Source of the DNA: Margaritifera margaritifera
Lineage: Eukaryota > Mollusca > Bivalvia > Unionida > Margaritiferidae
Direction: 5' to 3'
Assembly (NCBI GenBank): GCA_029931535.1
Contig: JAQPZY010001581.1
Location: 2,952,501 to 3,016,500 of the forward strand
Length of the DNA stretch: 64,000 bases
Notes under the pieces: generated by a model
Told to the model about the DNA's origin: nothing
What the model saw: only the letters and a program-made list of their open reading frames with translations
The model's database searches: none
Position numbers and translations under genes: made by a program
Part shown: one piece after another, positions 56,078 through 64,000 of the stretch
How positions within the stretch are numbered: position 1 is the first letter of the stretch
Layout of the letters: each line of letters starts with the position of its first letter

Positions 56078-57265
56078 ATGAAACGATCACACATTTTTTA
56101 GGAGAAACCTGAAGCCAAGCGACGACGACGTTCTGTGTCACCAAACACTCTCCAAGAAGTGTTGGCAGAAGTTCACGCTAGCGATTTGGAAGAAGACACG
56201 AGTGATCCTGAGCCAACACCAGCTGCCTCTAACTTCACTACAAGACCTAGATACTCCAGATCAGCCAACAAAAAGCCGTTCGGTAGCCTCTGAAGATTAT
56301 TTTACATTCGACCTACCCAAAAAGATACTTCCAGAAAATTTAAAACGACGGCTTACACCTACACGGCCAAATTTAAAGACTTTAAATCTCAAGTTCCAGC
56401 ACAGAAAGCATCAGTCTTTATTACGGACTGACTGGAGTCAATGTTAGAGGAATCGAAACGACAATGCCAAGCTCAAGATCACGATCGTTTCAGACTATCC
56501 ATCACTCACGACAGTTTGAAATCTCCTCTGTGAATTGAGTTTAGTACACCTGTAGAATAAACTTCTTCCACAATCTTGGACAAAATTCAACACATCCAAC
56601 AATCCAACGTTTCACATGACCGATGGAAAAGCTACTCTTCACACGACACAGGTTTCACCTCTAAGAGGCAGCGGTTAAGCTAAGTTTTATCGGGGGATCA
56701 ATTTCCCAGTACCAAATGAAGTATCGTCCAGATTAACAACGATACGACGAGTTTGCCGATGTCATCATTGCTGCTTACGTGACAGTCAATGCCCGTTTAA
56801 AATTTTACTCTGTCTTGGAACCTTTATGACACCGAGTTCTTTACTTTGACACGGATAGTTGCAGGTACATCGATCGCCTTGGAGGCTATCACTCACACAT
56901 CAAAGACTAACGTTTATTTGCTTGGACCGATGAACATCCCGAAGACACTATTTTGAGCTTTACCCGTGGTGGACCTAAACTTACGGCTACCAGTACTGAG
57001 ACAAAACAATACAACTTCATACTAAATGTAAAGTGAAAGGTCTGACACTGAACTAGTGTTCCGGTAAAGTGGTCCACTTTGACGTCTTAAAAGAAGCTTT
57101 GGAGGTCAAGATCAAAACTTTCGCGTGAAAACGTTGGACCAACACAACATTGTACGTTTGTCAAACCACGAAATCGTCAGCCGACACTTCGAAAAAGTAA
57201 ATCCGATTGTCTACCAGAAAAGAGTGCGACGTCCCGATCACAACTGGTACCGGTCTTTAATATAA
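56078..57265 (+). pseudogene. Protein-primed DNA polymerase B, N and C parts only
   Basis: The N-terminal part (56078-56690) has a basic/acidic leader ('KRRRRSVSPNTLQEVLAEV'), then 'AQDHDRFRLSITHDSLKSPL' and 'ILDKIQHIQQSNV', the N-terminal block of Polinton polymerases. After about 56690 the frame jumps to 'IIAAYVTVNARLKFYSVLE' and the catalytic motif C 'YFDTDS' (56842-56859), then 'FTRGGPKLTA', 'CKVKGLTLN' and a final 'VYQKRVRRPDHNW' near 57240. The exonuclease domain and most of the palm, several hundred codons, are missing. Several frameshifts and stops. Inactive. Confidence 0.85.
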
Positions 57266-57382
57266 AAAAGTTCAAAAAACAAAGAAAGATCATTGTGAAC
57301 AGAGACTTCCACTGAGAATGATGAATTCGACACAGCAACAATAGGATGGACCCACTGCTGACTCCAAGTTCAGTGAACTCGA

Positions 57383-57826
57383 GTGCAATGCTGTGTCCTG
57401 CACCAGAGTGATGCCGTACCATGCAACATAAGCGATGCAACACGACCTTGCCGCTCTACTAGCGAAAGCGATGCCGTTCGTGTACCCATCTATGGATCTC
57501 ATATATGCACTCACAAACGACGCTGGATACCACAACAACTTCATCGAGAATTACAAAACAAAGAACAATACACGTTTCCCGTAGCTTTGCCTGGCTATTG
57601 TAATTTTGAAGGTCGATTCCAGACGTTAAAAGGGAAATGGCCTAAATATCTGGAAGGACCCAATCCCAAATCTTTAGCCAGAACAAGATTTGTTTACTTG
57701 GGAGAAGGAGACCGAGTACAGTGTTTCAGTTGTGGTGTGAAACGTCATGAATGGGAGTATAAACATACAGGGGGAATTAGCTTACACATTATTGAAAGAA
57801 ATTCAAGGATAATTCATTTCATTTGA
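57383..57826 (+). pseudogene. BIR-domain (IAP-like) gene fragment
   Basis: The + ORF contains 'FEGRFQTLKGKWPKYLEG' then 'LARTRFVYLGEGDRVQCFSC' and 'GVKRHEWEY'. This is a baculovirus IAP repeat: the R..T...W start, the GDxVxCFxCG block and the following W. The last zinc ligands (H and C after the W) are not in proper place; the frame is disturbed after 'HTG' near 57775. Upstream, another frame gives 'FIENYKTKNNTRFP', probably its N-terminus before a frameshift at ~57590. BIR proteins bind and block caspases. Here it lies between polymerase and small core-like ORFs, so it is Polinton cargo or a host gene captured by it. Confidence 0.75.
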
Positions 57827-57965
57827 AAAAGGAATTCTCGCGAAGACGATGGGATCATGTCTGACTTAAGTCAGACACATGTTGTCATCTTCGATTACAT
57901 GTTAGGGGGAGGCGAAGAAGAAATTAAACATTAATTAAGAAATTAAAGAAAAGGACATTATTGTA

Positions 57966-58256
57966 ATGCTAGCATTACTTAAATTACTCAAAATTTATTT
58001 CAACAAAGTGAAGCACATTTACCATCACTACATTATGTGGTGTTATTTAATAGTTCAAGAGATAAATCTCAAATTCAAATGTTGGCTAAATTATGCTTAT
58101 AGCGATGCCTCTCAATCACCACATGCCTATTTACTCGTCAATTTAAAACCTACTACTCCAGATTATTTGAGATTTCGTACAAATTTGTTTCACGATTGGT
58201 GTCAAGAAGGAGGTGCAGTCATTTACACGTCACCTTCCTCGTTTTCTTCTGTTTAA
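57966..58256 (+). CDS. Unidentified Polinton-region ORF
   Basis: 96 codons. The second half, 'SDASQSPHAYLLVNLKPTTP', 'DYLRFRTNLFHDWC' and 'GGAVIYTSPSS', looks like real protein and recalls a conserved short protein seen in animal Polinton-like loci. The first half may be out of frame. A TAA ends it at 58254-58256. Function unknown. Confidence 0.45.
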   Translation: MLALLKLLKIYFNKVKHIYHHYIMWCYLIVQEINLKFKCWLNYAYSDASQSPHAYLLVNLKPTTPDYLRFRTNLFHDWCQEGGAVIYTSPSSFSSV

Positions 58257-58304
58257 TAAAATATAAAAAGATCATTCTCTTCTTTTCTTTCTGACAATAT
58301 ACAA

Positions 58305-58790
58305 AATGTCTTCCTTTCATCTCATCCTAATACCAAATTGATTCGTGCACTGTATGCGATCAGTCGCATAAAAATGCACAAAAGCGTTCACATTTTTAGA
58401 AGCTAGTCTCAATGAAGTGTTAAAATGGCTAAATTGGACAGCACGTCCATTACTACAAGGCATCATTCACATTCCACTTCGAGGAGAACGTTTTTTTGAA
58501 ACACATAAAGTAGTTTTGTCACAACTGGCTGATCCAAGAATCGATACTAAAAAGAGCGATTCACCTTGAAACCAGATGAAAGTGTATATTTAGAAGGAAG
58601 TTCACACTCTTAGAAGGTCATTTGAACGGTGTAAAGGATGTTTGAACGATTTCAAACAAACGGTTCTTTTCACCAAGATACAGAAACAGCGATTAGGACA
58701 GCATCGTCATGTTCTTCGACAAATGATGAAAAAGAAAATTCAGCCACTCAAAAGAATAAAGTACTCATTCAATGAGGAGGATTTCTAAAA
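58305..58790 (+). pseudogene. Small basic Polinton protein (two related fragments)
   Basis: Broken frames give 'EASLNEVLKWLNWTARPLLQ' with 'THKVVLSQLAD', and again 'KGCLNDFKQTVLFTKIQKQR' with 'GQHRHVLRQMMKKK' and 'PLKRIKYSFNEEDF'. A hydrophobic 'AASLLESIVGLLLAVV' end follows at ~58793-58840. The pattern (short helix, basic block with KxxLxxH, then a hydrophobic tail) matches a small protein commonly encoded in Polinton-like elements and compared with adenoviral core/membrane-active peptides. Inference from pattern only. Confidence 0.5.
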
Positions 58791-58849
58791 AATGGCTGCT
58801 TCTTTGTTAGAATCGATTGTTGGACTTCTTTTAGCAGTAGTGATGAGAA

Positions 58850-59460
58850 GATGAAGAAGAAGATAAAAAGGACACACTTTTCTGTAAAGACATCACATTT
58901 GTACCGTTGAAACTTATGAAAGGACGAAAATTAACTTTTTTTACTTACAAACGATGGATGGAACTCCATCTTTGGTACGAACAACGGACAACACATTTAC
59001 CTCCTAATCCTAATCTTACCGAGATGTTACACCTACAACGAGAGTTACAATCTTTCATGGATCGAACAGGTTTGTCAGAAACAGAAAAAATCCCAACGGT
59101 ATGGACAATTAGTGTAACGTCTTCAACTGTTTCATCAGAAAGCTCGGGACTAAAAAAATGACACCTACTCTGAGAGATTTCAAAAAGGACATGAAAAACG
59201 AAGAAAAACAAAAAGCAACAAAGACGATGACAGAAACAGCCATAGGTTGGAAGAAGAGGGAGCAACAAGAAAAGTGTTTCAAACTCCGTCTGCTCAAACG
59301 CCTAGTGTGGCAGCCTTGTTGACACCTTCCACTACTCCCAGATGAGAAGAAATGAGCTTGGGTCAAAAGGATTATGTCGACACCCTCTTCAGCTGATTGA
59401 GAAAAAAACAACCATTTTCCTCAAGATAGCACAAAACCTCATTGAAGAAGTCCTGCGAGA
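58850..59460 (+). pseudogene. Unidentified Polinton-region ORF, frame-shifted
   Basis: The ORF 58907-59161 begins 'KLMKGRKLTFFTYKRWMEL' and has 'LTEMLHLQRELQSFMDRTGL', a helical segment. It is preceded in frame by an acidic 'EDEEEDKKD'-like stretch and 'ITFVPLKLMKG'. Downstream to 59460 other frames continue with 'TPTLRDFKKDMKNEEKQ' and a Lys-rich part. It resembles the short 'KxVLVPxxxYxxLL' ORF of Polinton-like loci. No catalytic motif. Confidence 0.4.
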
Positions 59461-59529
59461 GGAATGAATGAAGAAAACTTTTTTTCGTGGTGTAATGGTT
59501 TCTTTTGTGATTTCATCCCCTTCTTTTAC

Positions 59530-60660
59530 ATCCTCCCTATTTTGTTGGATAGTAGGTGTGGAGTGTGGTCATTACACACTGCGTGTTGGATAGTACTCAA
59601 AAATAGGTGTTGAATAGTAATCAAAAGTGGGTGTTGGATAGTGCTAAAAAAGCGGGGTGCTGGATGAGTGTTGGATATTAAGTGTGGGGTATTGGATAGT
59701 AAATGTGAGGTGTTGGATAGTAGGTGGCTGGGCTTTGGTCACTCTACCTTTCTCGTTGGTTCGTAAGTGTGGGATGTTCGTCACTCGAAACAGCGTGACA
59801 TTTTGAATTTTGTATACATATCTTTCATAATTTCTAAGTATTTGCTATTAAAATATTAAATTTTAATTTTAGAATTTGTACAAAATTTGCAATTTATAAA
59901 TCTTTCCTGATATTTTTCAATCTTCCCTCAATTTGTTTGGTCACTACACGTGTTGGATAGTAAGTGTCGGATATTGGTCACTACACATAATGTGTTGATG
60001 GTATAATGTGGGTGATGGATAATAGATGACAGGGTGTTTGTCACTACACACGTCGTGCTGGATAGTAAGTGGTGGTGTATTGGTTCATTGCATACGGCGT
60101 GTTGATTGTATAATGTGATTTTTTGATAATAAATGACCGTGTGTTGGTCACTACACACGGCATGTTAACGACACAGTGTGGTGTATTGGTCGCTACACGC
60201 GTCACGTTGGATAGTAAGTGTGGTGTCTTGGTCACTATAGACAGTCAGTTGACAATATAATGTTGGCAGGGGTGGTAGATTACTGGGTGTTGGTCACTAC
60301 ACACGTCGTGTTAGATAGTTAGTGTGAGATATTGATCGCTAAACACGGCTTGTTAATAGTATAATGGGCGTTGGATAGTAGATGACTCAAAAAGTGGGGT
60401 GTTGGATAGTAATCAAAATTGAGTGTTGGATAGTAATCAGAAAGTAAGTGTTGGATTGTAAGTGTGGGATGTTGGATAATATTAAAAAAGTGGGTGTTGG
60501 ATAGTAATCAAAAAGTGGTGTTAGTTCTCAAACAATGGGTGTTGGATAGTAAGTGTCGGGTGTTGGATAGTAAATGTGAGGTGTTGGATAGTACAAGACT
60601 GTGTTTTGGTCACTCTATCTTTTTTGTTGGTTAGTAAGTATGGAGTGTTGGTCGTTCGAA
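59530..60660. repeat. Polinton right inverted repeat: minisatellite part
   Basis: Many irregular units of 'GTGTTGGATAGTAAGTGTGG' and 'TTGGTCACTACACACGGCGT', the inverse of the left arrays. It includes one extra copy of the AT-rich part (59800-59940), so this end is partly duplicated relative to the left. Confidence 0.85.
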
Positions 60661-61275
60661 ATTGCGTGAAATTGTGAATTTTTTTATACATATCTTTTAC
60701 AATTTGTACAAAATATTTACTAAAATTTTACATTTTATATTTACAATTGTTCATTTTTGGCAATTTTATAATTTGTCCTGACATTTTTCAGTCTTCACTA
60801 AATTCCATATAATTTGTTTATTTTACTTTTCTTCTTATTTGTAAAAATAGTTAAATATGTACATTTTTTACTTTTACATTTTTTTACAATTTGTAAAATT
60901 CTTATCGAAAATGTTGACATTTTAAGGGGAACTTATTTTTAAGTTCCTCTAATTTCCGTATTAATTTAGAAATGTTAGTATTACTTTTTAGTCAAGGACC
61001 TATTTTAAAACTTTCCGCATTTTTTTCAGTCTCTACAAAAGTCATTATGAGTTTTGGAATAATTTTGGTACAACTTTTAGTCTAGACCAACATTTTGACA
61101 TTTGTCTGGATTTTGTTTTAGTCTCCGCTAAAATCCGGGACAGCTTCAGAATTTTAATACTATATTTTTTTTATTTATTTTTTTTCTACTTTCCGCTAAA
61201 TTCCAGTACAGTTTCGTACTTTTAGCATTACTTTCAGTCGCACTCATTTTAGTATTATTATGAGTGTGTTTCCTT
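60661..61275. repeat. Polinton right inverted repeat: AT-rich and GACTAAA parts
   Basis: 60661-60950 is AT-rich and matches the inverse of 55050-55320 (e.g. 'TTATACATATCTTT'). 60950-61250 has 'TTTTAGTCTCCGCTAAA' and 'CTTTTAGTCTAGACC' repeats, the inverse of 54740-55050. The match ends near 61275 in 'TATTATTATGAGTGTG', which probably marks the element end. Confidence 0.8.
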
Positions 61276-62630
61276 CATTATTTATAACATCAATACAATA
61301 TATGCAAATTTTCTGACAGCGGCAACATAATCTGTGGTATAGGTAATACTATATATATATATTTCTACCTTACAATATCGTCAACTTTGTGCTCTATCAC
61401 TGCAAGTAAAGAATTCCTAACTTTTCCCTCCTACATATTGAGTAAAATCTTCGCATTCTGCTCTAAAGCCCTTGTAGAGAATAGATCGCAGCAAATCTAA
61501 TCTAATTTGAGTGTGATGCAGTTGTGGCAGTGGTATTATCCTAACAAAGAGAGGTAATCCACTGCGAAGACTATGAGCGCTACATACGTAGTCTCGGTCT
61601 GCTCATAATCAAACGTCCTCGACCTTTTCCATTGCATGTAAAAATGGCCATTTTGAACTGCCCGCACGCCCGTGGTTGTTATTACATCACAATAACTTCT
61701 CTGACGTCACAATGACTAGATGACCGTGTCATCACTAGCATCAACGTAAGTAATAGTTTCAGGCTATTGAAACCAACTGATTTGTTTTTCTTTTTTTAGT
61801 TTTTTCAATAAAAAGATGCAGGAATAACATTAAAAATGAAAAGTACTGGTGGCTATGTAGTTTATCAATTGCAAAGACAATTCAGGTCCGAAAAGATAAC
61901 TCTTTCATCTGCTGGGAGGGGAAGAAATGTCACTCCGGTAAGACAAAGATATGCCGCTCATGGCACACTCCTGTGCACTTTTGTTGTGCACAATAGTAGT
62001 GCACAGATTTATTTGTCACAACTTTGCTACAACCTTTCATTAAAAGGTAATAGAGTTGGTAATAGAGTGTTTCACTCACCAATATATATCTAAACACAAG
62101 TTGGATGCTTATGATACATATAATCCTTGAGAAACTGAACTAAATATACTTTTCTTTGTGTATTTGATAAGAAGAGTCTATGATCATCAACCTGTACAAA
62201 TCTGCTGAATTTTAAATATTCATTCAGATATTATTATATAAGCTGTTGGTGATAGGGTAGTTTTTCCATACATTTATATGCATTCAGCCTTACATGGGGA
62301 TAGATATTTAACTAACAGTAGCGCAAGAAAATGCACATTACCTAAAAAAAAAAAACATTTTTCTTTCTTTTTTTTTTCTTTCTATTTTTGGTGATTTTGG
62401 ATTGCTTGGACTCTTACCTATTTAAAAATATCCATTATTATCCAAGTTTAATCCTCCAATATTTCACAAGCGATCATCCTTAAAATATTGAGTCTGATTA
62501 AACACAAAACTCAATTCTTGAAAACTTTAACAAGGTAAATAAACTACTATACACATGCATATGCTATCTGTGGTTATTGTAATACAATTAAATAATTTAC
62601 TTGGATAAAGGCAGAAATCACTCACAATGG

Positions 62631-62635
<5 letters not shown>
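61276..62635. other. Intergenic, no firm gene
   Basis: A CRE-like TGACGTCA at 61702-61709 and a donor-like 'CAACGTAAGTAA' at ~61744 lie in a locally CpG-richer stretch. An 85-codon + ORF follows at 61836 without recognised motif. A first-exon/promoter role is possible but unproven. Confidence 0.35.

Positions 62636-62702
<67 letters not shown>
62636..62702. repeat. (TA)n microsatellite, ~33 units
   Basis: Uninterrupted TA run. Confidence 0.95.
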
Positions 62703-62705
<3 letters not shown>

Positions 62706-64000
62706 GTTTACATAATCTGCACATTACCGAGAAGACCTACTGCCCACATCCATTATATATTAATAAATAATTAGTCACACGATCTTCCCATGCTTACCAC
62801 ATTAAAAGATATTATACAATAGGTGCTGATTTGCGTGGAAGCACGTGGACACACTTATCTTCTTACTAGGCCAAATATCATCTTTGATCTGATGTTGTTT
62901 AGATTGCCAGTAAACAGTGTGCCCGTATCAAGTACTCCTACACAGTCAATTAACAACGATAACTTATCAAAGGTGTATTTGTTCTTTGCATGCCATGTAT
63001 TTCGTGTTTCTGAGATAAGATAGTGACGCTCTTTGGCTTTGGTGATGGTAATCACAACGTTTCTGTTCAAGCATATCGCTGTTTGAGCACAAAGAATGGT
63101 CGTAGTAAATACTTATTCTCAAAAACTCGAAATGTAAATGATTTTTGAAACCCTTCAGATCATTTGTTTCAATATTGTCTTTTGAAATCTTGTTGATAGT
63201 TTCCAGTTCTTCTGTTCCATTTGCAAGTTGCTCTCAGTATAAATATCGATGGGTAAAAATTAAATTTTTGGAATCGTTTTCCTTTGGAAAATGAGAAGAT
63301 TGAGGAGAATGTATCCCATTTTACACACATTTGTCGCGGCATCAAAACAAAATAAAACAAATCGAGCATAAAAAATTCTGGAGGGTACAAGTGTACGCTA
63401 GATATCAGATATGCTCCAGTTTTTTATATATTAGAGGTCAGTATGAGCCATGTCTCGATCCAGGTTGCTAGAACTTTAGAAGACGAAAAAGAAATGCAAT
63501 ATCATAGAGCGTGTTTTTTCCTTTTTACTTTTTCGACGGGATGCAGATTTTAACGTATTTGGCGGATGTTGAGTTACATACAAAATTTGTATCCCGTGTA
63601 ATACATATGTCGCCAAATAAGACACACATGCCAGCCACCTACCACCTACCTGCCAGCTGGTTCTTTACGCAGGGAAATGTGTGACCACAAAGGTTTCAAA
63701 GTCTGCTAGTGACCATGCAACAAAAAAAGGATATCTTGTTCATTATTTTACATGAAAATCCGAATTTTTACAACAAACAAACAAACCATCTATAAGTACA
63801 TGGAGAACATATTGAACAGTGACTGTTAGAACCGCTGTTTCTAGTGACGCTTACGCTCTTGTGTAAGGTGGTTTTCAATCCGTTGTCTTTTGGCCTATAT
63901 AGCTTAGGGAGGAAATAAGAACTCAAACCAAATACCTGTGAACAATCAGAATATGACTATCTTTACATACAGTACATACCAGATAGACACATATGCGCCC
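62703..64000. other. Intergenic, no recognised feature
   Basis: ORFs at 63070-62855 and 63390-63169 on the minus strand lack any recognised motif. Confidence 0.5.

Larger units (their letters stand above)
54150..61275 (+). mobile_element. Decayed Polinton/Maverick element
   Basis: About 7 kb bounded by complex inverted repeats. It carries fragments of a protein-primed family B DNA polymerase (YFDTDS motif), small ORFs typical of Polinton/adinto-like elements, a BIR-domain gene and a zinc-knuckle gene. No integrase, packaging ATPase, protease or capsid gene was recognised, so much has been lost. Many frameshifts and stops show it is inactive. The coding part looks richer in CpG than the surrounding DNA. 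Confidence 0.82.

Noticed and set aside
57383..57826. Functional host IAP gene
   Set aside because: The frame is broken before and after the BIR core, the last zinc ligands are displaced, and it lies inside a decayed element.
62855..63070. 71-codon minus-strand ORF with 'DCVGVLDTGTLFTG'
   Set aside because: Looked protein-like, but I could find neither a family nor splice context; left as unassigned.

Overview
The window is AT-rich animal genomic DNA: spliced exons with GT-AG borders, long introns, LINE, Penelope, pogo, hAT and Polinton remnants, many microsatellites and minisatellites, and no prokaryotic gene layout. The mixture (Penelope-like element, Polinton with a BIR-domain gene, tandem-array elements with a ~145-bp period, many small palindromic MITEs) suggests a mollusc, most likely a bivalve. 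That assignment is an inference from repeat content, not from a marker gene.

One cellular gene is clear: an ataxin-3 (ATXN3) orthologue on the + strand. Six coding exons were found (4021-4185, 19297-19433, 21660-21814, 36991-37227, 38945-39292, 43940-44001). They join in one frame to 1104 nt including the stop. The first exon, expected to encode about 8 residues, was not found. The product has a Josephin deubiquitinase domain with its catalytic residues, three ubiquitin-interacting motifs, a partial VCP-binding motif and no polyglutamine tract. Its ~40 kb are almost all repeat-filled intron.

Layout. 1-3.5 kb: an inverted repeat around a decayed minus-strand ORF, then ATGT microsatellites. 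4-9 kb: ATXN3 exon 2 and two inverted, internally deleted pogo-type transposons. 11-13.2 kb: a Penelope-like retroelement (-). 16.5-17.7 and 21.9-22.8 kb: tandem-array elements. 17.9-19.2 kb: a TIR element nested in a palindromic MITE. 23.3-24 and 35.7-36.1 kb: two pogo transposase C-termini. 24.8-30.1 kb: an I-type LINE between direct repeats. 30.4 kb: a hAT remnant. 31.4-33.9, 39.6-43.1 and 44.6-46.8 kb: one family of ~143-bp-unit arrays. 33.9-34.8 kb: a 57-bp minisatellite that is open for 277 codons. 47-54 kb: mostly unassigned DNA with minisatellites and possible promoter or first-exon signals. 54.1-61.3 kb: a decayed Polinton/Maverick with complex minisatellite-bearing inverted ends. 61.3-64 kb: nothing firm.

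A 217-bp two-hairpin MITE occurs seven times, six of them inside ATXN3, in strictly alternating orientation. Apart from ATXN3, nearly everything recognisable is a dead or non-autonomous mobile element. The least explained items are the 19-residue repeat ORF, the shared leader of the array elements and the BIR gene in the Polinton.
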